From: Plantago major
Lineage: Eukaryota > Streptophyta > Magnoliopsida > Lamiales > Plantaginaceae
Direction of reading: 5' to 3'
Assembly (NCBI GenBank): GCA_026545765.1
Contig: CM048843.1
Location: 3,906,001-3,970,000 of the forward strand
Length of the DNA: 64,000 nucleotides
The position numbers and the translations under genes are program-made. Each line of letters opens with the position of its first letter. Positions within the stretch are counted from its first letter, which is position 1. Positions 23,845 to 34,979 of the stretch are shown here, in pieces. Under the pieces are notes generated by a model that was not told the origin of the DNA, made no database searches, and saw only the letters and a list, made by a program, of their open reading frames with translations.

Positions 23845-26800
23845 TGTAACACCCCAGAAATCCGGGAGGTGATACGATGCATATAAGTAACGATGCAACT
23901 AATAATATACATTGAAATTAATATCAAATTAAAATTTTCCGAGAAGTTGACACACAACACATCCTGTCGTCTAAAAGTACAACTTCTGAAATCGTTTAAC
24001 TAACAATTGTTCTGATAACCGCGGAATGTAAACTTCTTGATTTGCCAGCGGAAGGCTTCATCTTTCGTTTTATGATCTTCATTTGAGGACATGATGCGGA
24101 TCCCATGTAAATCCAGCTTATCTAAAAGAGTTTTTAGAAAAGATGGGGTGAGCCAAACGAGCTCAGTGGGTAACGGGGTGGGATCTTTATTTTAGTACAA
24201 ACGTTGGATTATTTGATCATGTGTGTCGTATACAACCATAAATGCGTTTTGAAGAGGTCAACCAGTTCCAATTTATTAGGATCGACCGAAATCCTAAATG
24301 CACATTTTTTGCGGTACCAAACACATATCTTGTTATAAACTTTAGTTGTTTCGATTATAAATATCGATTCTTTCATAGTAAATCTTGTTATTTTTTTTTT
24401 TTGTTTTGATTTAACATCCCGACCGGGAGTTTTATTCTAACAAGATATATTTAGTTATTACAATCATTAAGGGTCAGTCCTATTGAGGTGGCCCGATTAC
24501 CTTTCTTGCAAAAGGTCAGTTATGAGAACTACTCCCGATTACCTTTAAACAAAGGTCAGTAATGGGAACTACTCCCGATTACCTTTAAACAAAGGTCATT
24601 ATGGGAACTACTCCCGATTACCTTTCTTGCAAAAGGTCAGTTATGGGAACTACTCCCGATTCCCTTTAAACAAAGGTCATTATGGGAACTACTCCCGATT
24701 ACCTTCCATGCAAAAGGTTCGTTATGGGAACAACTCCCGATTACCTTTAAACAAAAGGTCATTTTGGGAACTACTCCCGATTACCTTTCTTGCAAAAGGT
24801 CAGTTATGGGAACTACTCCCGATTACCTTTAAACAAAGGTCATTATGGGAACTACTCCTGATTACCTTTAAACAAAAGGTCATTATGGGAACTACTCCCG
24901 ATTACCTTTCTTGCAAAAGGTCAGTTATGGGAACTACTCCGGATTACTTTAAACAAAGGTCATTATGGGAACTACTCCCGATTACCTTTCATGCAAAAGG
25001 TCAGTTATGGGAACTACTCCCGATTACCTTTAAACAAAGGTCATTATGGTTGAATAATGATTTATCGTTGTCTCATTTTCTCAAGATGTTGTTACGCTCG
25101 GTTGGAATTCATTCATTTTTAGGAGTATTTTAATAACGAGTTTAAAAGTGTTTATTAAAATTCATATTGACATCAATAAGTTTAGTCCTCTAGAGGTGGC
25201 CCCTACGAACTCGAGAGGTGGCTCCCACCGCGATATCGCGATGTAGCACTTCGTTTGGCATGGCACTTACAACCGTCCTAAAGTTCAACATGGACTCTTT
25301 TTACTCGAGGTTTCCACCCTCATTTGGATCTCTTTTTACGCGAGGTTGCCACCCTCGTTTGTACTCTTTTTAACGAGGTTGCCACTCTCGGTTATTATTA
25401 TAATCATTGTTTGTTCGTAACATTTCTCTTCTATTGACAACAGTTAAATTTAGTGGAAATACTTTCGTAGAGGTGTGACAATCCAAATTGCCTCCTCGTA
25501 TAATTTCATTCTCCATTTGGGGAAGGTTAACCCCTAGGGTCAAATCGCTTCCAAAATACTTCATTTACTCGTTTTAAGTCAGCTATTAGTGTTTAGTTAA
25601 GTCCTTGAAGTTATTCGTATGATGAACTCCGAATTTAAGTTCGGTTTTTAAAATCCCGATTCTGGCAGTTTGATAGTCCTTCATTGTAAAATACATTGCA
25701 GTAGCCTAACATTCTTAATTCTGGTTTTTCTAATTTTTATATTCTAGCTTACTGTGTTTCCTATTCAAAACATATTTTTTAGTCTAAAACACATTCATAG
25801 GCTGTCTCCTAGAAATTATCTAGCTAGACTACTCATGCAGTGAGCAATGATGGTAAAATATTCACGAAATATTTCATTGAACTCCAAATATCCTAATTCT
25901 TGGTGGAAAATATTCAAATCTCATGTATCATTCATTTATTAGATATTTAGGTCAATTTGATCACTTTAAAGAAGTATTATAGTGGTTTTACTAACAGTAC
26001 CCTGTTCTGTCAACATTTCAAATGTTGAATCTTTCGCGAATTTTAATTGATTCATTAAACCTCATTATAAATCTTAGAGATGAAAGATAATGTTGTACAT
26101 GTTTAGTTAAATTAGCAACTACAAAAAAATAATGAAACTATTTATTTTGTATTTTACAAAAAACAGGTCAGATTTCTTACGGGATTTGGGGATTTTCAAG
26201 ATTTGAACTTATTCTACTTCAAAATCAACATGCAATCCATTAGATGAGTTACCCAATTGATTGTGAGACCATATTACTTAATTATGTTAGTTTTGAAGAG
26301 AATAATCATCAAAATTTCATCAAAAACATGTGCATGCATCAAGATTAAAAACTAGTTTTAGAAGAACATTTTTAACCCACCTTAACACTTTTCTCATAGG
26401 GTTTTGGATGAATTCATTCTCCACTTCAAAGTTGGATTGACAAATTGAACTCCTAGCAAGTGTTGAATGGAATTAGATGTGTTAGTGTGGAAGACAATTG
26501 AGATTATGGAATAAAATTGAAAGGAAGAAGAGTGAGTGGGATTTATTACCTTCTAACTTCTTTGATTGTGCTTTGATCATAAATTGAGTTGTGTTATTAG
26601 CTTTCTCAAGTTGAGAGGATAAGGAATATGTATTTGCATGTGAGAAATGGTGGAGGATAAGTGGCGATTTGAAGCTTAAAGAGGTTTGGCTATGGAGGTT
26701 TATCAATGGAGGTTGAAGTGTTGGAGAATGAGAGAGTGAATGAGGAAGAAGATGACTATTGTAGGTCTTATATTGACTTAGTCAACAAGATTCACTTAGT

Positions 26801-27229
26801 CAACTAGACTATTAGTTTCTTCTTACTTATGTTACTTTAAATACAAGCAAGAACTAACTTGCTCATAGGTGATTTACTTGCTCAGTTGTGCTCGATTTTC
26901 TTAGTAATGTTAATTTGGTTAGCGTTTTAGTTTTTGGTCCTTCGGAAAAGTAGTTTGGTAAGGTGTCGAGAAGTTTATTCGATCAAGGTAAAATTTGTTG
27001 ATATTGGACGGATGAGAATTGCCTCGTCTCCAGGTTACATCGGCTCTTCGTGGTGTTCCCGAACGTGAGATTTCGTCGACCTTAAATTTCATTAAAGCCT
27101 CATACGCGACGAACGTCTTCATTAAAACATTTAAGGTATCTCTTCAAATGGCCCGTCTATGAATTTTTATCAATTAACTTATTTTCATTATTTAATAAAC
27201 TATTTAACTATTTTTTTAGGGGTCTTACA
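23845..27229 (+). mobile_element. Solo LTR, 3.4 kb, with GATAT target duplication
   Basis: Starts TGTAACACCCCAGAAATC and ends TTAGGGGTCTTACA, matching plant Ty3-Gypsy LTR termini. Exact 5-bp duplications GATAT flank it (23840-23844 and 27230-27234). It holds no recognisable gag or pol and is best explained as a large solo LTR. It contains a minisatellite (24492-25047) and three spaced copies of GGTT(T/G)CCAC(C/T)CTC, each preceded by CTCTTTTTA (about 25290-25390). It interrupts the 5' UTR of the AXS fragment. Confidence 0.82.
24492..25047. repeat. Minisatellite, about 14 units of 39-42 bp
   Basis: Every unit contains CCCGATTACCTT and GGGAACTACT. Two types are interspersed and often alternate: type A (42 bp) with CTTGCAAAAGGTCAGTTAT and type B (39-40 bp) with TAAACAAAGGTCATTAT. 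The mix points to spread of an A+B dimer. A long open frame through it is a by-product of the repeat. Confidence 0.9.
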
Positions 27230-27764
27230 GATATGAATGTTTATCTCACTATGACTTTTGTAGAGAGAGAAAGATGATTGAGTAGTGTAATTTTGTGAGA
27301 GAGCGTATTGTTTATTGTTGGAGTATTTATATAAAAGTCATTGACCGATTTATAGTATTTCCGATCAGTTCTTTATGGTGAAAACCAAATTTTTCTATAA
27401 ATTGTGAAAATCTTCCCTTTTACTGTACTTACTTTTAATTTTAAATTTTCTCACCGTATTATTAGTTTATATTTTTTTTAAATAACAGTACATCACATTT
27501 TATTCAAATATATATTCAATATACTTTTCTCCGTCATTTTAATAACATCATTAAAAATTATCAGAAATTGAAAGAAATATTCTTAAGCATTCTAACTTAA
27601 TGAGAAAAAAAAATCGGTAATGGATGTATAGTATACATGTGTGCATTTCAAAGAAATGAGGATAAATTAAAAAGAGACAATTATAATAACTTTTGATTTT
27701 TTTCTATTTTATTTAATTTTAGGTCAGGGATATTTGTGGAATGAAAAGATAAGAAGGAGCTTTT

Positions 27765-27830
27765 ATTTTTTAAAAAGCTAGCTTGGTTAGCTTCTCAACC
27801 AAATAGCTGATTTAAGAAATTGCACGTCCA
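27765..27830. repeat. AGCTGAT-type repeat cluster (right)
   Basis: AAGCTAGCTTGGTTAGCTTC and AATAGCTGATTTAA resemble the motif cluster at 19195-19345. This may be the other end of the old element that carries the AXS fragment. The match is weak. Confidence 0.3.
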
Positions 27831-28433
27831 CGTAACAAGACTTTTTATTAGTCAATTTTCAAAAAAGTTTTTAAAGCTAAAAAAAACTAGCGATAAATAG
27901 TGCCCTAGTTTTAAATTTGTTGGGAAATGTTGGAAGGATGACGTGCATTTCAATAGTTTTGGTGCGTTGAATAGGTTTGGGTTGCTAGAAGTACAGTTGA
28001 CATTGTGATCTCGAAAAGGATAGAAGGTAGTGGTTAATAATGCTAGATGGTTGTAAGAAGTACGGTTGACATTGCCATATCATTTGTCATGCTCTTTGTA
28101 ATGTTTGAGAACTATTCATAAAATTTTACCATTTCTTTGAAATAGTTTCAGTCTTGATTTTGTTCACTACAACTTTAACATAGCTCGATCATAGGCCTAA
28201 CATGATAAAGAGTGAGTGCATATATGTAGTCGCAAAACAACCTGTCTTATAAAATCGAACAAATTAAAAATAGGAGTATTACATTTCAGTATTTTTTTTA
28301 AAAATTCGATGATTGTATTTCCGCCTTTACATATACCTTGAAAATCAGACATAAAATGGAAAGAAATCACACCAAATGCCACATTTGATCGGGGGTGGAA
28401 GTATTATACATTACATTACCATCATATATTATA
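27831..28433. other. Non-coding intergenic DNA
   Basis: AT-rich sequence without recognisable genes or clear repeats. The phrase GAAGTACGGTTGACATTG occurs twice in similar form (about 27988 and 28056), a small local duplication. Confidence 0.5.
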
Positions 28434-28656
28434 TTCTCTCCGTCCCGAATTCAACTTCCCGCTTTCCATTTTGGGACGTACCAATTTCAATTATCCATCC
28501 CTTTAATGAAAACTCTCTATCATACTTTATTCACTATATCTTATACTTTATTCAATCTATTTACTACTTTATTACTATATTTCCTACTTTATTTATTTTT
28601 TTCTTAAAACTTATTGTGTTTGGGCCCGCGGGTAATTGAAACCGGGACGGAGGGAG
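28434..28656. mobile_element. Stowaway-type MITE, about 223 bp
   Basis: Left end TTCTCTCCGTCCCG and right end CGGGACGGAGGGAGT are inverted complements with two mismatches, the classic Stowaway terminal repeat. It is flanked by TA-containing sequence on both sides, as expected for a TA target duplication. Confidence 0.78.
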
Positions 28657-28910
28657 TTTAATTTATAAGAAAAATGTTAAATGATGGCAATTTTTATTAA
28701 AACATTGTAAAGTTGTTTTATGGGTTTATTACATCTGGCCACCTTGTTAAAGACCCACTTTTCATTTCCATCCCCCTTAATCAAACAATTACATTTGGGT
28801 CCAAAATCTTATTTGATCGTTCACCAACTTATTTTAAGTTGGAAACATAGTGACATTACCCTAGGTTTAATTATATTTTCCTTCTCCACTTTTTTCACCA
28901 ACATCATCAT

Positions 28911-28941
<31 letters not shown>

Positions 28942-30235
28942 TGGTTCCCTGGCCTTCCAAAACATTTCAATGAATCCCTATAAACTACAAAAACCTTTCT
29001 GCAAAATTTTGAAGCCCGGATTTATCAACCCAATTCTCATTTATAAGGTTCGAACTCATCGCAAATCAACATCAAGATTCGTTCTTTATTCGAGAAGAAC
29101 AATCGATCAAGAAACAAGAAATTGTTATCGAATTTCATTTTTTTAGTTGTTAAAATAAGTTCCGTTTTCTCTCTCCCAGTCCTGGCCATCCTTTGTTCCG
29201 TTTTCTTCATTCTAGATTCACGTTCTATGGATTCGATCGAGGTTAGAGCTTTCGAAGCTCCACAGCCGCCATTAATGGCGGCCAAGCTTCATAAGCTCTA
29301 AATCGAGCAAATCGAGGAGCAATTATCCCAGGGAAAGATGTGAAACATAGAGGATCATGAATCCGGTCAGAAATAGAGGTCGATTGGTGGTGGTTGTTGG
29401 TGCCGGAACAATTTCGATGTGAAGCTGCATCAACAATCTTGATGAACAGAACTTATATAGTAAGTTCTTATTCAATTAAAATGAAAAATAATAATTAAAC
29501 AATATAATTAGTCAACTAATTACTGATTATTTAATTTGGTAATCTCATTCAGGCGCATTAAGATTTAGCATGGATACTTTGTATTCCCTTTGATTTATGT
29601 ACATGGACTGATTTGAAGTTTTAGAAATTTTCAAGACCTTATATTTGAGAATTTGATGTTGCCTATGGATTATTTTATAATTTTACATGGACTTGATTGG
29701 AAATGTTTGAAATAATTTTGGACCAAATTGAACTTTTTATAGGTTATTGGTTGTTTTAATAAAATCAGAAGAAAGGCTAAAAACTAAAGTTGTTTGGCTC
29801 TTTCCAGAATCCAATATTTTTAGAAGGGTGAAAATGTCTTTTCCACCTTTTAATTCGAAAAAAGTAAGTTCGTGGATCCAGATGTAATTGATTTAATCTA
29901 ACTAGGTATCCCGGCGTAATTGTTTGACTAGGAGGGATCCAATGTAATTAGGACATCTAAATAGGTACCTGGATGTAATCTCCCTTTGTTTTATTTACCT
30001 CAATGGATGTGTATATTACATTGCATCAATATATAATACATTGTACAAGTTTCTAGAATAATTACCATATTACAAATTAATTATAAATATCATAAATCAA
30101 GGTGGAAGATTATGAGAATCACATTGATTGGTATCTTTCCTAACAAACATAACAAAAATATAATGAAAAACTTTCCAAACACAATAAATGAATACTCCAC
30201 TTTCAATTGTCATGTTAGTAGCAACTGTTCTCTTC

Positions 30236-30236
<1 letters not shown>
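28657..30236. other. Non-coding region with a (TTC)n microsatellite
   Basis: A TTC run lies at about 28912-28940. Phrases such as GGATCCAGATGTAATTGATT, CGGCGTAATTG and CTGGATGTAATCTCC (29875-29985) recur in a pattern suggesting an unidentified transposon. Open frames here are short and match nothing I know. Confidence 0.4.
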
Positions 30237-30281
<45 letters not shown>

Positions 30282-30512
30282 GTAATCAAATATAAGCATT
30301 AGGTTTAATAGCCATTGGCAAGACCCAAGGGATTACATAAATGGGTGGAGAGAACCATAGTTTCCCATTTCCAACCCAATTATAACCTAGCGAAGCTATG
30401 TGATCCGCACACATATTAGCCTTCCTATCTATTTTCTTCATTTCAATATCCCAAGACATATGTAAAATATTGTTGCATTTATCAACTAAATTTGTCAATA
30501 TATAATAATATT
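30237..30512 (-). mobile_element. 5'-truncated LINE tail with poly(A)
   Basis: A run of about 40 T (30237-30280) is the poly(A) tail of a minus-strand LINE insertion. Next to it the minus strand encodes the end of a non-LTR retrotransposon RNase H domain: MSWDIEMKKIDRKANMCADH, ASLGYNWVG and LWFSPP are typical of plant L1 elements. Only the last 70 or so codons remain, the usual result of incomplete target-primed reverse transcription. Confidence 0.8.
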
Positions 30513-30564
30513 TCCGATTGAGTAACCAACAAATTCCTACTATCTTCTACTAACTTCTGAAAAG

Positions 30565-30574
30565 TTGGCGCCAA
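30565..30574. promoter_or_regulatory. Perfect palindromic E2F-like site
   Basis: TTGGCGCCAA is a palindrome matching the E2F/DP consensus of S-phase genes. It stands 102 bases upstream of a short ORF and is followed by a CCCTAA-containing leader (ACCCTAACCCC, about 30600), a combination common in plant genes expressed in dividing cells. The LINE tail lies about 50 bases upstream. Confidence 0.5.
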
Positions 30575-30675
30575 ACTTTCAATAACAGAAATTCGAAAAC
30601 CCTAACCCCTCTTCTTCATTCAAATCTCCATTCCCAAATCAAATCATCACTCCAATTCCTTTCAAAATCCTGAAA

Positions 30676-30810
30676 ATGTTTGATGATGTATCACAATTCG
30701 GTCTGAGCAATGAGAAGAAGATACGATGCTCAATGTCACAAGTCACAACCAACACCGACAAGCTTTATTCCGCCGGTTTGAGCTCTCTTGATAGTTTGTC
30801 AACGAATTGA
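30676..30810 (+). CDS. Short ORF of 44 residues, unknown
   Basis: Begins at the first ATG after a leader that looks like a plant 5' UTR (A/C/T-rich, no earlier ATG close by), with an E2F-like site just before it. The product starts MFDDVSQFGL and contains SMSQVTTNTDKLYSAGLSSL. I do not recognise it. It could be the first exon or the truncated remnant of an S-phase gene; no continuing exon is recognisable downstream. Coding status is uncertain. Confidence 0.3.
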   Translation: MFDDVSQFGLSNEKKIRCSMSQVTTNTDKLYSAGLSSLDSLSTN

Positions 30811-33276
30811 CCTTTCTTGTAATGGTTCATCTCGCGGTGGTCTTGTGCCCTGCTTTCTGATTTTGGAGCAAAAGATGTTTGAGCTATGTATAACTATCAG
30901 AAACTTCAAGTTAGTACAGACTCAGTTGTTTTCCCCTAATTTTTATGAATAATCACTTGCAAATGAATGTATGTGATCAGTTGTTGTCGTCCTGTTTCAT
31001 GCGCCACAAAGATAATTATATGTGAACATTGGGAATTCTTCTCCTGTGTTTCCAATTCTCTGGAGTTTATTAATTGATTTACGAAATATTGAGTTAATCT
31101 GAATTGCATAATTTTATTGTTTGGACTTTGTATCTGGTGATCTCGGTGTCCACGATTTGGCTTGTCATAAAGGTCATGGTTAGGATTTAGAAATAAATAC
31201 CAGTGATTAAGACCATAAAATTCCCTTTCACCGAATGCTGATTCTGACACTTAGATATACTAGAACGTGGTAGCGTGTTATTGTGGCATCTACTTACAAA
31301 TAATTGATAAAATAGTATATGAATGTAAGTAATATCGTTGTTTCTGATAACAGATTGTCCTTTTTTTCCGAGTTTAATTAGGGTTTAGGTTAGTGCGAGT
31401 TGATATGTTTTAATTCAATTGGAGAAGATGGAGAAGAAAGATTGGTTATCCTTGTTATTTTTACGATGAATTGATTTGATTGGAGTTGAATCAGGGCTTG
31501 AAATTTAATTGGAGAAGACATATTAATCTTTTTTAATGACGAATTGATTTTTGTTAGGGTTGCATTAGGGTTTATAATTTAATTGTATTAAATAGATTGT
31601 TTTTTGTAACTAAAGTCTAATTTACGTACTTATTATAAATGAGTCTAATTTAACTTAAATGAAGTACTCAATTGCACAACTTCGATAGTTGTCCACTTAT
31701 ATATATAAAAAAAATATTGTATAATATGTGAGGAATGTTTAGTGTGATCATTCTGTGTGTTCATGAGTTTCCCAGTATAAGATACCGATCATTTGCTTTC
31801 ATAAGTTTAGTGATCGTAGCTCACAAGTCATCAATTTTAAGCTGTCATATCTATGTGAAAACTTATTGTTAATGTTCCATCAATTGATCATATGAGGTAT
31901 TGGATTCAGAAATTTGATTATGTTGGCTATATAGTGTGTGCACAACTCTCTTTCTGAGTTTCGTACTTGACAACTCATATATGGCTACTATCATGAGACC
32001 AAAGCTTGGTTCTTGTTCTGGTACCACATGAATTTAGAACAGTTCTGATCACAGATTGCACGCAAGCATACATGAATTTAGTTACTTGGTCTGAAAGTGC
32101 TGGCAATGTATTAATCCGATAGGCAACAGCCTATATAGCACATAATATGCAAAACTAACAATGTAGTTCATAGAGAATTTGTGTAGCTTTAGTTAGAGTT
32201 GTAAGTTATCTTCATGTTGTCACATGTGATATATGTGCTTAATGAAATCTTTAAGTCTTTGTGTTGCATCGTTTCATGGAGAAGACTGTTTGTTGTTAAT
32301 TCATGATCGCTTGCGTTACTTGTCTGAGGATTTCACTTCAATTTTCTGCTAGCTGCATTACTGAGAATCCAAATGAAGTTGTTAGATAGCACATTAGTGG
32401 CCTTCTTGTTAGACATAATTATACACACTTTCAACTGGAAGCAGCAATTATAAGGGATTTTAATCCAAAACATGTTTATAGGTAAAGTTAACATGTATGG
32501 TTCCAATGCCTGCCTAACTCTAACCAACAAAGACTTGCGTCTTAAAGAAGTTACCAAAATACTTCTGCTAGTGATAAAGGATAATTCCCTGACTAGGTGT
32601 GACAAGAGTTTTGATTTATGATTACAATCGAAACAAGTTTGAGAAATCTGCATTAGCGTACAATTTCCTTTGATGAAAGGTTATCGATAACTAGACTTTT
32701 TACATTTTTCGAAATTAAATTTGATATTGCACTTTTCAAGCTGTCCGTTAGAAAAATGCATAGATATAAAGTAATTAAGATAACGGATGTTAACGATTAT
32801 GACCGACACCTAAATCTTTAAATCTATGTTTCAATTTATTTGTTTATGTGATGTGGCAATTTTATTCGTCAATTTTGATTTATTTATTTATTCCATAATA
32901 TTGGCATACATCCTCATAAAAAAGAAAAATAAATGAGTTCTTTTTGTGACTCTTCAAAGAGAAAGTCTCCTACGGGGTGTATTTGTATAGGACTAAAAGA
33001 GACCAACAAGTATTACTGTCATAGAGTTTTATACTAAAAACATCGTTGAATATCAATTTGTTCCTCATATCCCTCTCTATCACACATCATTTTCACAAGA
33101 CTTTGTGATGTTGTAATAGAGGATTTCTTTAATTTGCTTTATCATTTGATGGTAAAAACCAGTATAACATCAAATCGGCGAGGCCAAAATAAATTAAAAT
33201 TGGGTATATCGTCTTGTTCTTTCTCCAATAAAAACGGCACTTTTAGCAACTTCATCCACAAATGAACCAATCCATA
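30811..33276. other. Intergenic region without recognised features
   Basis: No coding region, terminal repeat or RNA gene is recognised. Short ORFs on the minus strand (30936-31250, 32333-32653) have no family signature and no promoter context. Confidence 0.5.
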
Positions 33277-33353
33277 TGACGTTTTCCCAACGTCATTAAA
33301 AGAAAAATGAATGAGTTCTTTCTCCAATGACGTTTTCCCAACGTATATAAATA
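33277..33353 (+). promoter_or_regulatory. Duplicated ACGTTTTCCCAACGT block and TATA box of DENN gene
   Basis: ATGACGTTTTCCCAACGT occurs twice (about 33277-33294 and 33328-33345), 51 bases apart, each with two ACGT cores and with a shared ATGAATGAGTTCTTTCTCC-type neighbour. The second copy runs directly into TATATAAATA (33344-33353). The layout is a plausible core promoter for the DENN-domain gene, whose coding region begins 1.6 kb further on after a probable 5' UTR intron. Confidence 0.55.
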
Positions 33354-33374
33354 AACAAACGCAGTAACGCCTTT

Positions 33375-34979
33375 CAGGATAAAAATCCGGGTCGGTCCAA
33401 AACACAGATCAAATTTTTTTTTTTTTTTTTTCTAATTGCCGTTTCACTTTAGACACAGAAAATACAGATCACCAACTCTCCCCAAATCTCCGATCGGCTG
33501 CTCCGCCACCATTCCCGGCGAATCTCCTCCGTAGCATCACAGCTCCATGCTTCTCCTCAAACCATTCGCCAGCAATCTCTGTTACATATAGCTACATAAT
33601 TATTCGAGCACTGTGTTATGACCTCGCCTCAAAATTCCAGCCGGAATTTCTCATATTCAACCAATCCGCTTCGAGACACCTGGTATTCATCTATGTTTTA
33701 AATTATCTGGATTTATATGTATTATATATTTCTCTTCCAGCTGGAATCTGATTTGCTATGACTGTTCGTGTAGTTCCTGGAAGTTTGGAAATTCTTCTTA
33801 CTTAAATGTTGATTTCGGATAATGTCTTTGATCTATGTATTGCTAGAAATTGCTCCGGTGCTTTGTAACTGTGTTCTAGATAGCACAGTTAATTGGTTTG
33901 CTGATTTGCCAAACTTGTTTATGGAGATTTCCTAGTCGGATTTGAAGTTAATACTAGCAGTTAACTTGAATAGCTGGTTTGAATACTCGGGGTTTTTTCT
34001 GGACACTTTGATGAATGTACTACTTCAATACATAATGAATCCAGTTTCTTAGGCTTGAGCTATAAAACTTAGGCGTTGTGCGATGCGTTATGCTGTCTAA
34101 TTGTTGTTCTTTGTATAGTGGATTTATAAATGCACAGTATGAAATATTGCTATGTACACTGATTACACAAGAAGGGAGGGGGAAAGTAATGTTGTATTTG
34201 GACTGGAGTAGGTGGGTAATTCATTAATGAGAATGCCGGCAGAAGGCTTCCGCTATTAGGATTCTGTATGTGCTCACCACCTGTGAATTACTTAAAAAGT
34301 TTATGGTTGCTGTCTGTTGACTAAAACCAAATAATGAAATTCCTGCATTCTCTGTAAGTTCTTGTCTGGGTTCTCACTCATTTTCAGGCGTATATTACAT
34401 TTTCCAGTGGGTGTATGGACCTTGATCTAATTGCTTTTCCATGTAAAGTTTTGACGCAGAAGTACTCTGGATTTGGAATCTGCAGATTCTTCCTCGGAGG
34501 AACATAATTAAGTGCCAGAAACATATTAAATGAAAGGGAATGTAATTTGTCATTAAATTTAAGATATAATTGTGGAATCTCTCCAGCAACCTTTTGAAAA
34601 CACTCGTTGAGAGTTTTGGACATAACCTTGGAGTTTCCTAAAGCCATCTAATAATGAATTTTAGGGTAATCAGCATAATGTCAGTATTAAATTTGCAAAT
34701 GCGTGGACTGAATTATTCTGTAAATCTTTTTGGGATAACTGAGCTTCAATGGGGTTATAAACCTGATAACACATCCCGAAACCGAAGTCCACTATACAAC
34801 AAATTAAGTATCATCTTATGTGAAATTACCTACTGCATGCTGTTTAACCATTTATTCTCTAGCACATATACATATTAATTAATAATATTTTTTCTTTTTG
34901 GGCTTCTGTCAAGGTTGTAGTGGCTAGTCAAGGATAGTTGGTGCTCTTTGAGGGACGGTGGTTTTTGGTTATTTTGGAC
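33375..34979 (+). other. Probable 5' UTR exon and long 5' UTR intron of the DENN gene
   Basis: Sequence after the TATA box is C/T-rich and genic in look (33470-33680), with possible donors near 33683. An acceptor after TTTTGGGCTTCTGTCAAG (34913) precedes the coding exon. Plant DENN genes often have such leader introns. The exact borders are inferred. Confidence 0.4.

Larger units (their letters stand above)
23285..27400 (-). pseudogene. AXS: Fragment of UDP-apiose/UDP-xylose synthase gene (exons 1-3)
   Basis: AXS makes UDP-apiose and UDP-xylose from UDP-glucuronate for cell-wall polysaccharides. On the minus strand a TATA-like site (about 27336-27324), a CT-rich 5' UTR (27320-27230, then 23844-23815) and an ATG at 23814 lead into exon 1, where RVDLDG, MTICMIG and FIGSHLCEKLLSET match AXS residue for residue; VYNDKI follows in another frame. 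Exon 2 (23508-23409) reads CTPTDYK and TIYSNFIDALPV, ending at a GTAAGT donor. Exon 3 (about 23358-23292) reads KRLIHFSTCEVYGKT. All later exons are absent. The Rossmann glycine motif (normally MIGAGGFIG) is changed to MIGVYVFIG, and exons 1 and 2 carry frameshift and stop changes. A 3.4-kb solo LTR sits in the 5' UTR. The piece lies amid transposon sequence, which suggests capture by a DNA transposon; plain duplication is the alternative. Confidence 0.82.

Noticed and set aside
24492-25047. Possible CRISPR-like array
   Set aside because: The repeats are directly adjacent without unique spacers, differ from unit to unit and lie in a plant LTR.
24627-25133. 168-codon ORF
   Set aside because: It runs through a minisatellite whose unit lengths happen to keep a frame open for a while; the product is the repeat unit translated over and over.
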